From Megamerina dolium (Eukaryota; Arthropoda; Insecta; Diptera; Megamerinidae), in contig OY978526.1 of NCBI GenBank assembly GCA_963854835.1, forward strand, positions 46,322,140 to 46,386,139: 64,000 nt of DNA. Reading direction: 5' to 3'. Shown one piece after another: positions 1-13,320 of this stretch. The notes beneath the pieces are model-generated. The model was not told where the DNA came from and did not search any database. It saw nothing but the letters and a program-made list of their open reading frames with translations. Within the stretch, counting starts at the first letter, position 1, and every line of letters starts with the position of its first letter. Position numbers and translations under genes: made by a program.

Positions 1-2
1 TA

Positions 3-644
3 ATCGTTGTACTCAAAGGCATCGAACCCAACGTTGACATTAACGAAATCAAACTTGCCCTCCAGGAAGAAGGGTTTCAAGCCAAAACAGTATTCAACAT
101 TCTCAACAAGAGCAATATACCTCAACCGTTATATCGTATTGAGCTTCAGCCTGAAACAAAACCCCTAAAAAAAGGTGAAGTACACCCCATATATAAAATT
201 CGATATTTATTGCATCGCAAAATCACAATCGAAGAACCCCATAATAGAACTGGACCTCCTCAGTGCAGTAACTGCCAAGAATATGGACATACTAAGACAT
301 ATTGTACCCTGCCAGCTGTTTGTGTGATTTGTGGAGATCTCCATAAATCAAACATATGCCCAAAATCTAAAGGCGATGCTAGCATCAAAAAATGCAGCAA
401 TTGTGGAGGTAATCACACCGCAAATTATAGAGGTTGCCCAGTATATACAACCCTAAAGCTAAATTTCTCCGCTAGCAATCAACCTCTAAAACCAGTTGAG
501 CAAACTCAGATAGCCAACTCAAGTAAGAGACAAAATATTGATGCAACACAATTCTTCTCTGCAATCCCAAACAAGAATCAAACCAATTCATACGCTAGCG
601 TGTTAAAACAAAACCCACACCAACAAAGCAATGTAAATAATTAG
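3..644 (+). CDS. Jockey-type LINE ORF1 (Gag-like), 5' end cut by window edge
   Basis: The frame is open from base 3 through to the TAA at 642-644, so the ATG at 210 is internal and the true start lies outside the window. Counting from that ATG, three CCHC-type zinc knuckles follow each other: C19/C22/H27/C32, C38/C41/H45/C50 and a third around C62/C65/H69/C76. The part before them fits the domain that precedes the knuckles in insect Jockey and I elements. Such proteins bind element RNA and chaperone nucleic acid during target-primed reverse transcription. The C-terminal third is low-complexity and rich in N, Q and S. ORF2 of the same element begins about 160 bases downstream. No stop interrupts the visible part. 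Family call is confident; the clade name is inferred from ORF2. Confidence 0.85.
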   Translation: MVVLKGIEPNVDINEIKLALQEEGFQAKTVFNILNKSNIPQPLYRIELQPETKPLKKGEVHPIYKIRYLLHRKITIEEPHNRTGPPQCSNCQEYGHTKTYCTLPAVCVICGDLHKSNICPKSKGDASIKKCSNCGGNHTANYRGCPVYTTLKLNFSASNQPLKPVEQTQIANSSKRQNIDATQFFSAIPNKNQTNSYASVLKQNPHQQSNVNN

Positions 645-802
645 CAGAAACACTCACTGCCCACCCAACAGCCAAGTACCCTTGAACATTTGCTTCAAAC
701 ATTAATTCAGAATATGAACCAATTCATGAACTCAATGCAAACAATGATGCAAGAAATGATGAAAAATCAATCGATGTTACTCCAAACATTGCTATCCAGA
801 CC

Positions 803-3165
803 ATGAGTTGTCTCAAGATATGCCACTGGAACGCCAACGGCTTAAGCCAGCACCGTTTGGAGCTAATTCAATTCCTTGAATCCAGCCAAATCGACATAAT
901 GATGATATCTGAGACCCATTTCACTGACAAAAATTGCTACCAAATACCATATTACAAACTGTACACCACAAATCATCTGCATGGTAAGGCACGCGGAGGA
1001 ACTGCCATATTGATAAAAAGCAGAATAAAACATCATGTTCTCGAAGATTTCAGTAGCGTCTACTTGCAAGCAACATCTATATGTCTGGAAGAATACATCT
1101 CTAAGCTAGTAATATCTGCGATATACTGTCCCCCAAGATACAGTATTACCGAACAGCAATATAAAGAATTTTTCTCAACTCTTGGTAGCAAATTCTTGGT
1201 TGCTGGCGATTTCAACGCCAAACACACTCACTGGGGCTCCCGCTTAATAACTCCAAGAGGCAGAAGACTATGTTCAATCATCACTAACCACGGCTACGAT
1301 GTTATTTCAAATGGTCAACCGACATATTGGCCGATGGAAAATAGGAAAATACCCGATCTCATAGACTTTGGAGTCGCCAAAGGTTTGCAGATGGAAAATA
1401 TCTCCACAGAGTGTAATTATGATCTATCATCTGACCACTCACCCACGGTAATATCTATAAAATCACCAAGCCCCCAAGGCAATTGCGTTAGAAAGAAAAT
1501 AGACTGGTTAAAATTCAAGAAAAATATAAATTTCCATCTTCCTCTGCTTGTAAGACAGAAAAGAAGACTCTGAAGACAATGGCAAGAATTCAGATCACCG
1601 AATCTGAAAACACAGCTACAGCACTGCACTCGAAAGTTAAAGCAAGCCTTAAAAAATAAAAACAACAAAGAGTTAGAAGAGCACATAGCGAAATTAACAC
1701 CTGGTGAAGCGTCAGTTTACTCTTTGTGGAAATCAGCAAAAAACTCAAATCGGCCAATTCTCACTGATTCCCCCATCCGTTTGAGTGACGGTAATTGGGC
1801 TAGAAGCAACTGTGCGAAGGATTTGGCTTTTGCATACCATCTAAAAAGTGTGTTTACACCCAATCCACCCTCTTCACAGTCCTCATTACCAAAATTAACT
1901 TATCAACCTTGCTCAATAACGCTCAAAATTAAAAAAAGGACATATCCAAAGCAATTTATAAAGATTTAAACCCAAAAAATTCACCTAGTCCAGATAAAAT
2001 TACCGGTAAAATGATAAAAGAGCTACCTCCGGCTTCAGTAATTCATCTCATGCACATTTTCAATGCTATCCTTCGTATCAAACACTACCCCAAATGCTGG
2101 AAAACTTCAAAAATTATTATGATAGCAAAACCATGAAAAGACCCTACAAAAGTTGCATCGTACAGACCTATCAGCCTCCTGCCTCTATTTTCTAAAATAT
2201 TCGAAAAGCTACTTGTCATGAATATAACTCCATTTATTAATCTCAACCAACTGATTCCTCAACATCAGTTTGGATTTAGAAAACAGCACGGCACAATAGA
2301 ACAAGTCCACCGCATTGTAACTCTAATAAGGAACACTTTTGAAGAAAAAAAGTATTGCTCAGCTGTCTTTCTTGATATCACTCAAGCTTTCGATAAAGTA
2401 TGGCACGATGGCCTTATTTACAAACTCAAACTATTACTGCCTGCAAATGTCTCCTCATTGCTTAGTAGCTACCTCACGAAAATACAATTTCTCGTACATC
2501 ACAAGGATTACACAACAAATCCATTGGATATTCACGCTGGCGTTCCTCAAGGAAGCGTTTTGGGCCCCTTACTGTATCTCTTATACACTTCAGATATGCC
2601 CAACAATAACTATACATTCATATCGACCTTTGCTGATGATACAGCAATATTGTGCTCTCACTCTAACCCCATAGAAGCTACTAAACTCCTGCAGACTCAT
2701 GTCGATTCTCTCGAAATCTGGCTAGCAAAATGGCGTATAAAAGTCAATGAATCAAAGAGCGTACATGTAACCTTCACGCTAAGGCTAGATACATGTCCCC
2801 TACTTAAAATTAATGGCCAATCAGTTCCACAATGTTCTTCAACAAAGTACTTGGGTATTCACCTCGACAGAAGGTTGACCTGGAACAATCACATAGAGGC
2901 AAAGAAAACTCAGATCAAGCTAAAAATTAATCAGTTATGGTGGCTGTTACACAAAAGATCAAAGTTGAATCTCGAATACAAAGTGCTATTATATAAAGCA
3001 ATCCTGAAGCCAATCTGGACTATGGTATTCAGTTTTGGGGCACCGCATCTCCCTCAAATATCGAAAAATTGCAGCGAATACAATCCAGGTGTCTGCGAAT
3101 TATTGTAAACGCGCCTTGGTATATGAGGAACGTTAATATCCATTGAGATGTAAATGTACCCACAA
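803..3165 (+). pseudogene. Jockey-type LINE ORF2: endonuclease and reverse transcriptase, broken
   Basis: ORF2 of the element whose ORF1 ends at 644. Residues 1-256 (803-1573) are an apurinic/apyrimidinic-like endonuclease: they open with ICHWNANGL, contain ISETH, then GDFNAKHTHWGS and a late SSDHSP motif. A TGA at 1571-1573 and later frame changes (for example a TGA near 2134) break the reading frame. Reverse transcriptase continues at about 1975-3108 in several frames, with YRPISLLP, HQFGFRKQHGT, FLDITQAFDKVWHDGL, GVPQGSVLGPLLY and an intact catalytic FADD box (about 2629-2640). The C-terminal region (RSKLNLEYKVLLYKAILKPIW) is also typical of Jockey elements. The element cannot make a full ORF2 protein. 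Exact termini of the ancestral ORF are approximate. Confidence 0.88.
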
Positions 3166-3433
3166 TTTCTGAGGAAGTTGCAATGTCCTGCAGAAACTAC
3201 ATTCAAAAATTACACAGTCATCCGAATCCCCTTGCTAGGCAATTGTTGCTGAGCACGGGGCATCGTCGATTAAAAAGAAAAGACACACTGAATATGCTGT
3301 GAAATTGCTATACCTCGTGACTCAACAAATTGTGGTGGAACGTTGGGAATATCACATAATTTTAGTTAGTTTGTAAGATTTGATTACTTATTGTTAGTTT
3401 CTAAGTAATTTTAGAAAGATCCAATTAAAAAGC

Positions 3434-3463
<30 letters not shown>
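3166..3463 (+). mobile_element. Jockey-type LINE 3' UTR and poly-A tail
   Basis: Non-coding 3' part of the LINE in ORF1/ORF2, ending in a run of about 24 A at 3440-3463, as expected for a poly-A-tailed non-LTR retrotransposon. The segment from about 3220 (CCCCTTGCTAGGCAATTG) onward recurs at 37447-37605, which shows that the family has other 3' ends in this window. No target-site duplication can be tested because the 5' end lies outside the window. Confidence 0.8.
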
Positions 3464-3464
<1 letters not shown>

Positions 3465-5255
3465 CTTGGATAGCTACAGCCATTAAGAGTGGTCTTAAAA
3501 GTAGGGGTACTTCGAATTTAGTGATCATATATTTTAATGTTGGACGTTTTGTTGATGCTTATTGATTCTAGCGGTTAAGGAAACAATATTATTATCGTGA
3601 AATCGAAGCACTTAACGTTTCTTACAATGTGTTCTTCCTTGATGTTTTCAATATACGTGTCATTAACTAAGACGAGTGTATAAGTACAAGCTACACATGT
3701 AATTAGCGATTACACTTAATTCGTCGAACGAAAAGGCGCTCATTTTGAGTAACCACTTTTTCTGTTGTCTTTAATTTATGTTAATTGGTGCCATTAACGT
3801 AGCTAATATTTATGTGGAAATTTAGAAAAATGTTTGGCGCGTGAAATTAGCATTGAATATTTATTTCTACCCTAATATTTATAAAAATGTGTAACAAAAT
3901 AATTTGCCACTTTCACGATGGCCTATTTGAAATGGTTCTACAATACTATTACTTGTTATATGCGAGTAATATACAATACGTACATATAGTAAATTTGTCG
4001 CACACAGAAAAAACGAATGCCCTAGTGTACGTTCCCATGAGCAACTCATAGAAATGTACACTCGGCGCGACATAACATACATTTACATGCTAGGTGAAAT
4101 AAACTGTTGAAATAACACGAGTACATATATGTGGTGTAGGTTATATTAATAACACAATACTTATATTTCACGACATTGGCAGTAGGAGAACATTGAAATG
4201 GTTAACGAATTTTGTAATTCGGAATCGTGTTAAGTAGTGTTGAGTTATACGATTTTGTGCCTTCATATTTTGCAATGCTAAAGCACTTAATAGCAAGTGA
4301 AAGTATAGTCAAGTGTATCATTGTAAGGTACAAAATCTAGACCTAAGTTTTTGAATGTTTGAGACAAAACCAGAAGAAAAGTAAAACAATAAATAATTGC
4401 ATCAAAGTTCACATGCACAACATTCACATGTTTTGCATGTGAAAGTTATGCAAGAGCCTTCATCAACTCTTGGTTCATGGGGTTCCATTTATGGAATGGA
4501 AACATAGTGTATTCTAAGGTTCATTGCTTAAGTATGCATGCAATATATACAACATATTAAACAATTGCAGAAAATATGGTACAATATTCATATTGGCATA
4601 ATTAGCACACTGCCTTGTTGAGCAGTTTCACATATTGCGCATTTTTATATTTAACTCATATGGCGTGTGTACCAGCAATTGTGCAATAAGAAAATGACTT
4701 GGCCTCAAAATGCTATGTGTACTTCTGTATATTCTGCATTCTCAAAAAATCAACCACTAATAGAATTCAGAGAAAGTTCATAATTTTAAAAGTTATTATT
4801 TAAAATATTAACAATTTTGAATACTGCGGAATAAAGAGTGAAATCAAAGAAGGGCAGTAATTACATATATTATTTTTAACAATCGATCTTCTGTTCAAGA
4901 TACTCATTAGGGCCGCAATTTCCCTTCGGGCACAAATAAAAGTATGTACGAGTAAGTGTCCGCAGAACGCATTTCTCTAGTGTTTTTGTTGATAACACTA
5001 CTCCACAGCCTTTTTGGTACCGGGTAACTTGATGTCCGATTGCAATGAAATTTACTTATCTTATTTATCTTCTTTGATGTCCTAAAATTTCAGCATGATC
5101 AAAAAAGAAATAGCTGAATGGCATCAAAATGAACGAGATATGTTAAAATTAATATTTTTGTTGACTAAATGAATTCCGAACACAGAGTAATTGGTCAGAA
5201 TGCGTTTTTAGTACACGTAAAATCCCCATTTTACAAAGTTACCTTTAGTAAGTAA
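3464..5255. other. AT-rich intergenic stretch, nothing recognised
   Basis: No open frame here has a recognisable protein motif; the longest is 67 codons at 3879-4082 and looks random. A short (GTAA)n run sits at 5247-5276, just before the broken ORF described next. Confidence 0.5.
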
Positions 5256-5261
5256 GTAAGT

Positions 5262-5830
5262 AGTAAGTAAGCCCGATCTCTTATTAAGTTCCAAAAATAG
5301 TTAGCCATTATAAGAATGTTCTATTTTCCTTGGTAACGGTCTTCCATTATTTTAATATTCTGAATAAAACACTCACATTGGCCCTCACTAGAGTCACCTG
5401 AATCCCGTGGAAAGTGAGCTAAGTGGCTGTGTAAGTAATGAATCTTGATAGTGATTCCACATCCAAGATCTTTAAAACTCTCAAGCATATTGTTCACTAA
5501 TTCCACATAATTATTGGCTTTGGAGTTGCCAAGAAGTTTTTCCAACTAGTTCAAATGAAGTCAATGCACTTCGTTCAATGTTGGCTTTTCATTAAATGTC
5601 TTATTTGAGGAGCATCGAGAATACCATCTTCGAGCGTTTCAGAACTTCTTTCCAACATTTTTTTTTTACCTATTTTGGCAAGGCATTGTCATTATTTATT
5701 AAGAGCCTTTACAAACTGTTTCATTAACCCAAGTTTTATATCCAATGATCTTGATCCAAAATGAGGTCTGGAGGAGTAATCAGGTATTACTCGAAAGGGG
5801 TCACGATAATTACTCCATCTCGTCGTCTAA
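5262..5830 (-). pseudogene. Degenerate copy of a dispersed arthropod ORF (LGC...SHL..FP...RYQG family)
   Basis: Read on the minus strand in three frames. The upstream piece (about 5700-5770) gives IKLGLMKQFVKALNK. The middle piece (5590-5670) gives ILDAPQIRHLMK. The main frame (5321-5545) gives YVELVNNMLESFKDLGC, then IKIHYLHSHLAHFP and MEDRYQGK. A shifted frame at 5270-5310 gives MANYFWNLIRDRA. I recognise this order from a protein that recurs in many insect and other invertebrate genomes, usually as uncharacterised and often broken copies, where the equivalent blocks read roughly IKLGLMKQFVKAL, GPQIRKL, LGCNMSLKVHFLHSH, QGERFHQDI, RYQGRW and MADYCW. Its biochemical role is not known to me. 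Here it has several stops and frameshifts, so it is a dead copy. Its repeated nature suggests a mobile-element or virus-like origin, which is inference. Confidence 0.7.
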
Positions 5831-5839
5831 TGTTAAAAT

Positions 5840-8800
5840 ATTAAAAATATGGGTTTTGGAACAATACAGAGCAATCAATAAGTTGAATTGGACTACTCAA
5901 AAGTAAAATTTGTTCATATATACGATATACAGACTATAGAAGACAGAAATCTTCAATCGATGAAACAATATAATTATTCAGCTACATTGTAAATAATATT
6001 ATCGCATATTGTGCCTAATTGAATTAAATATTAAACATATCATTTAAAATGTTCAAATTGGTTCATGTATGTACGAGTAGGTTTCTAAATTTTGTATATT
6101 GTAATGTATTACTTCATATACTTCTACTTATTTTAAGTTATACAGCAGTTTTTCAAATGCACATCTGCTGTATTCTTTTCTAAAGTGGAATAAGTCCACT
6201 TTAAAAATAATAAGATAAGTGTAGTAAAGAACTACATAATCTTATGATTGTTTATTTATATTTTCTTTTATAATATATATAAGTAAGCTGGATTAATCTT
6301 TAACCAACTCGATTACACTATGCCACAATTTGAGGGTGATTATCTTTGGGTCTTTTTACAAAAAATCCCTTAAACTACAACGCGTTTGCCTTTGGTGACT
6401 CTTAGTGAAGGGTTTTTTTGAAAAAAGCTCCATAATGATCAATATGGGTGGTAGCTAGAGGGTTAAAATGTTCCGAGAAAATAGTTGATATTTTCAATAT
6501 AAGTCTCTGAAGGCAAGAACTATCCTATATGTAATTTTATATATGATTCACTGTGTTATTCAATTGCCAATATTTTTATTCTAATTTGATTTAAACGCAA
6601 ACTCTTAAATATATCCATATCCGAAATAGTGGACTTATACCTCTTTCATGTGTATCTAGTGCTACACATCGTTGCTATTATTCTGGCTCTTGCATATCAA
6701 TTATTTACAAAGTGGCGGGAATAAAGCTTACGACTGACTGTAGATTGCATACTCTACTCTAGTCACTTTTGTGTTCATACCTATCTAAATATCTCTCTAT
6801 CTGCCAGGTTGTTATTATACCTACATACGTATGAAACTATGACGCCAGTTGTCACATAAAATACTATAAACAAGTAGATGGATAATGTTCAATGAATGAA
6901 AGAGTGGAAAAGAGTGGAAAGTCTGAAATGTAATTGTCACTTGGTTTTCTCTGTATATAAATGACTAACATACGCCAAAGTTCGATGCACTACCAACTAT
7001 GTATGCAGCAATTGCTCAGTGTGAGTAACTTTAAGTAGATGTTTATTTGTTATCTATTTGCGTACTTACAGGTGGAAAACTTCAAACGCTATAAAGCGGT
7101 CCTTGTACTCAAGTTTTCTATAAAAATGTAAAATTTGTATATTTTTTATTTCCCAACTGTAACGAATGCAACTCATAGATATATATGTAGGTACAATGGA
7201 CATATATTAGATTTGTTTATTTACTTGTTTTTTTATATTTACCAGTATGTTAGTTAGATATGCAGGAAAAGTATTTCCTTGCTAAAATGCTGCGTAAATA
7301 AATATCGTACAACATAGAAATGTTAATTACCCTTTTATAACTACATTATTTTAATGAGGTTTACATGTCTACTCGTATGTGCGTAAAATGTCTAAAGTGT
7401 ATTTTCACATTTAACTATGCGAGTTGAAAGGTTGGAGTGTTGTATGATCATGGGAACCATTTTATATGAAGAGTATAATTACAATGCGAAACGCAGGATA
7501 CTGTATTGAAATATACAGCAAAATTACATTAAATTTCATAACGTTTCCTGTACATTCAGACAGGCTTGCCATTTCACCATGAAAATGTTGTTATTTTAAT
7601 TTGTAAATCCGTAGTTCTGCTATCAAAATACAAATCGTTTTAGTCATCGTACACATCTGACATTTCAGACATCCTTTATATGCTGCGTAATTTTCTGAAT
7701 TCTGCTCTATATAAACTGGACGATTCATTCGGCCGTGCTTTAAAAAGAAGCCTGTCAATGCACTATACTCAATGACAAACGCTGATATGATTTTGTGGCT
7801 ATTTGTGCCAGTCTTTTTAGGTTAGAAGACAACTAAGGTTGATGGCGGAAATCCGATCACAGTGTCAGACTCTGCGACCCAAAATTCATATCATATAATT
7901 ACATTGGTCTGTCGGACAAGATATTTGTTATTTTTTTAACTCTTGTTTCAAAGTTTTTTCTATATTTGTTGTTCTTATGTAAGCAGTGTTCACAGTTTAT
8001 GTCATAAGCAATATTTTCTATATAACTATATATAATAAAGCGAACGGACGAGAATGATCTCGCCAAACCTTTTATAAAATGTTTCAAAGAAATATAAGTA
8101 TAAAATCGATGTGCAAGAAAAATAATAGAAGATATTTCTCATATTAAATCCATTGAATATTTAATATTTAATTACAATAATTTAAATCTTGCTCTTCATT
8201 CATATATCTATATAATATAGTCTAATTTTTTTTTTTTTTTTTTATACAATTGAATTTGATTTTTTTAAATTTATCGACTCTTCTTTTAAATATGTACATT
8301 CTACCATAAAAACTTTTATATAAATAAAAGTGATGAAACGACTTTGGCCCAATATTGCCGTGTTTTATCATAATATAAAGAATTTTCCTAAAAATGCACA
8401 AAAGTATGTAAATCTTTCATTTAGCAAACTCTGTCATTCAACAAATATTTAAATCACTTAAGAAAATTTGTATTTTTGGCAACTTCTTCATTAAATAAAA
8501 TATCCTATTTATACGTTTTACTTGGAATTTTGTGGTTGCATTACAAATAATATCAACATAATAGAATTCATAAAAAATTTGCTGCATTTATTTGCCACAA
8601 CCATGTTACTAGTATATTGCTCTAAAGAGTACCATATAAATCGATCAAATATACTACACTTATATATGAGTACTTCTGACATGCAAATCATGCCAATATA
8701 ATGCAGTCAACTAACTGATTATTGTCAGCCAGGCAATGAAGTCACGTACGAGTTCCATTTCAAATTCTAGCTGTGATAGAAACGTTGTTTGTTGACACGA

Positions 8801-8946
8801 ACTTGTAAGTTGAAAAGTGGCAAGTCAAGTTATAGACATAATGAAATTATGAAATTACTTGAACACAATGGCTTAGTGTTATTGTCCGGCAAAATAAGTT
8901 CAAAAATATACTATAATGAAAACTTCAACGGCTTTGATCAATTTTT
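5840..8946. other. AT-rich non-coding stretch
   Basis: No frame shows a recognisable protein. The longest (62 codons, minus strand, 7899-8087) has no motif. A T-run lies at about 8227-8243. No copy of the window's repeat families was seen. Confidence 0.5.
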
Positions 8947-8947
8947 A

Positions 8948-10056
<1,109 letters not shown>

Positions 10057-10059
10057 TTT

Positions 10060-11433
10060 TTTTTTTATCGATAACTTCAATACTACAATATTTACCCGAA
10101 TTAGAAATTGCTGAGTTTCTAATAGAAAGTATGCTAAAAAATAAAAAAAATTTTATTTTGCAAAATATGGTTTCTATATAAAAATTAGCACCAAGTAATT
10201 ATAAAATTTCCTCCTCCGATTCGAATCTCTATTGTAGAAAGTATTGTTAAAGATTTTGCTTAAAAGTAACTGAATTTTGTTGAACACATTTCTACATTAA
10301 AATTTTTAACAAAATTATAGTGAATAAATATAAAATGTAAACGCGACGAGACTAGAACCCACGATCTGCCACTATCAACGTCAACGGTTGCACCATAGTT
10401 CGATTTTTAATTTTTATATCATTTACCATTTATACCCTGTGACAAACAAAATTACCACATTCAGGGATCGGAAAACAAAATAAAGTCAGAACATCCGCAG
10501 AGTGTAACAATTTGGTGAGGGTTTTGGAGTAATGTTATATTTTAGTCAACGGTGAGCACTGCAGGGCTAAGATTACCGACTTTTGTAGCCCTCTTCTTTA
10601 TTATATATATTTCTATCTTTACTTTACTATATTTAAATAGTACACCATTATTTTCTTGCTAATAAAATATTTTGTGTAAATCGTTTAAGATGAGATGAGA
10701 AATGACCATACCTTCAATATTTTGTGGGATCCTTAACAGCTCTTACCCCATTAAAGTAAACTATATTTTTGAAAAATAAAAGAGGAGCATATTGCCAGAG
10801 CTGTATCAAATAATTTTGTCATCTGAGGCAAAAGCATAAAATTGCTCTCCTGAGGTAGTAACGGACATAACCACCAATATTTTTAATTCTTTAGGGAATT
10901 CTCATCAAATTTAGAAATAAGTTCAGTTTGAAAAATCCATGCACTGTTTTTAATCGGTCTTCATTCTTCGATAAGAGGAAATCAGGCAAAAGCAATGTGT
11001 TCCTTATGTTGTCGGTAATGTATGGCAATGATGAAGGGGCGTTACAACTAACGAGTTCTTCTAAATTTGTTCATACGGGGCTCCAATTTTCTGATATTGG
11101 ATATTGGATCTTCTGCAACTTTTTCTAAGAGTTGTGTAATAAATAAAAATTTTCTTCAAATATATGATAATTTCTGGTTGTGAAATTGATGTCGAAATTT
11201 CATTGCCCAACAAATCCGAGAATTGATATTTTTTCAAACATTCACTGAGAGAAATATTTGGATACTGACCATGTTCCATTGGTATCGAACCATTTCACGG
11301 TTGGGGTATGGAACTCTTACTTTAAAAATTGAACAAAGTTTATTTCTGCACGATAGTCAGAAAAATTTGTTTACAAAAATATTATTCGATCGCGACCGCG
11401 GCAAGCATATAAGTCACCTCACCCTCACTACGA
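10060..11433. other. Non-coding stretch, nothing recognised
   Basis: Short open frames (60-75 codons) are present on both strands without motifs. No repeat family from elsewhere in the window was recognised. Confidence 0.45.
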
Positions 11434-11441
11434 CTCTACAT

Positions 11442-11730
11442 TAGGGTGGTCCTTAAAGGACCTTACATATATATTTTGGTCCAGATTGGAGACGCTTAAG
11501 GCGTGTCGCACCGAGGTCAAAGTTTAGATTTCTCTATGGAGATTCAAAAAATTAAAATTTTTTGAAATTTTCTACCCAAAAGCAATACTACGACATTCGA
11601 AGGCGTCAAAGTTTAGACTCCTTAACCGTCTCCAACCAGGACCAAAATTTATATGTTATATCTTTGATTGCGGTATTACCGATTGGGGGTGTGAGACTTT
11701 AAAAAATTGTTGATTTTAAGGACTTTCCTA
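11442..11730. mobile_element. Putative hAT-like MITE (289 bp)
   Basis: The left end TAGGGTGGTCCTTAAA (11442-11457) is matched in inverted orientation by the right end at 11715-11730 (TAGGAAAGTCCTTAAA on the minus strand; 13 of 16). The flanks CTCTACAT (11434-11441) and TCCTACAT (11731-11738) agree at six of eight positions, fitting an aged 8-bp target duplication. Inside is a second inverted pair, 11473-11504 with 11617-11648 (28 of 32 match), so the element could fold strongly. GTCAAAGTTTAGA occurs twice as a direct repeat (about 11516 and 11605). No coding capacity. An 8-bp duplication with a short inverted repeat is typical of hAT elements; the superfamily call is inference. Confidence 0.55.
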
Positions 11731-11744
11731 TCCTACATATTACA

Positions 11745-13010
11745 CAATGCAAAAATATAGCTCTGATAATAGAATATCTATTTGTATTTCATTCTTTTAC
11801 AATTCTTTTATATGTTGCTATTGGAATTATTTGCTACAAACACTAGATATAGAATTTTATGTAACGTTAAGAATATTCTTCATATAAGCAATTCGTCAAT
11901 ATGAAACTCATTTTGAAATATTTAACACATTCTCTTGATGCTAAGTTTAACAGTAACTTGCTATTTTAAACTATAAATTTCCTCCCTAACTCATTAATAT
12001 CAATCGTATAAAGTATGTTATATAAGAAAGAAAACTTCTTTGTAATTTCGTTGAGTGATTCAGCAAAACGAAAGCAGATTTTCAATTAGTTTGACCTCAT
12101 TTAATGTTTGAGTCAGAAATTGGCACTCATAGAATTCCGTTTACTGTAAAAATGAGAAAATTCATGAAGCTAAGTAGCAGTTTCTGTTTTATTATATCAA
12201 ACTCATTCGCAGTAACATTATTATGAATATTAACCCTAATATTGCTGGTTAGTAAGTCAATTTTTGACAAGGAGTTAATTGGACCAGGATCGTGTACCGA
12301 GTCGGCAATTTTTGGTACTCGAGTATGTTAGTACTCATTAAAAAAAGAATCGAGTCAGATTCGGTATACTTTTTAATTAACATGATATTAATGAGTTACT
12401 TTCTAGCTTATTATAGACTTATTTTGGATCCAAAATAGTGTATGCAATTTATGTATGCATATCCAAACATTCTTATATTCTTACATACTTATTTATCATC
12501 TTCTATCACCTCTATGGAACTAGAACTTAGTATTTTGACAAAAATAAAATTTTCAATAAACAATTATGTAAAGGTAAAAGAAAAAAAAATAAATCTTCAG
12601 TAATTTGAAAGTACAACTAGTACTTAAAATCATTATAAAATTACTTCTTTGGAATTTGAAATTCCTTTCATTTTTGTCAATTAATACCTATAATGATATA
12701 TTCAAATAAACCAAAAGTACGAGTATGTACATTATATGATAACTTTATAATGAAATTTAAAATAAAAGTTCAGTTAGGCATAGTTCTTTCTTATTTTAAT
12801 GATGACTATTCAAAAATAATATGGTTTTGTCTTGACAATGGCAAAGTACCCGACTCGACTAGGCACATCGTATCACAACAGTTTTAACACTCGGAACCGG
12901 TAAATCTATTAATACTTTCAAAATTTAACACAAACATCAGTACTGAAAGAGAAACTCGTCCACATGGCTTATTTAAAATATATATTACACCGTGTAACGA
13001 AAGTCAACTT
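11745..13010. other. AT-rich non-coding stretch
   Basis: No frame has a recognisable product; a 64-codon frame at 12693-12887 has no motif. Nothing from the other repeat families was seen. Confidence 0.45.
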
Positions 13011-13012
13011 TT

Positions 13013-13274
13013 GCGTTCACACATGAGCAAGACCTATGTAATCTGAAAGTAGGGCTAAATAAAAGATAGCCATATCTGGCCGTTCTTCGAGATCAACCCT
13101 TCTTCGTACTTTAGATGCAAAATGATTTTGAATTAATAAGACTTTTTTTATAAAAGAAATTTCTTCTGAGTCCAAAATGTAAATATTGCAATGTAAACGA
13201 ATCTAGATCAAGATAAATGAAATGTGCATACTAGCCCAACTTTCAGAATGTATACGTCTCGCTCATGTGTGCAA
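13013..13274. repeat. Fold-back repeat with ~44-bp arms
   Basis: The arm 13013-13057 (containing CACACATGAGC and CTGAAAGTAGGGCTA) is matched in inverted orientation by 13232-13274 (TAGCCCAACTTTCAG, then GCTCATGTGTG), with several mismatches. The loop is about 175 bases and non-coding. It lies directly left of the Tc1-like element at 13321 but outside that element's ends. It may be an old MITE. Confidence 0.5.
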
Positions 13275-13320
13275 ACATGTGTCAGCCGGTGTTGTATATA
13301 ATATGTATTATATTCATATA

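Noticed and set aside
5247..5276. (GTAA)n run as the tail of an RTE-like LINE
   Set aside because: It resembles the TAAG tails of that family, but no LINE sequence precedes or follows it.
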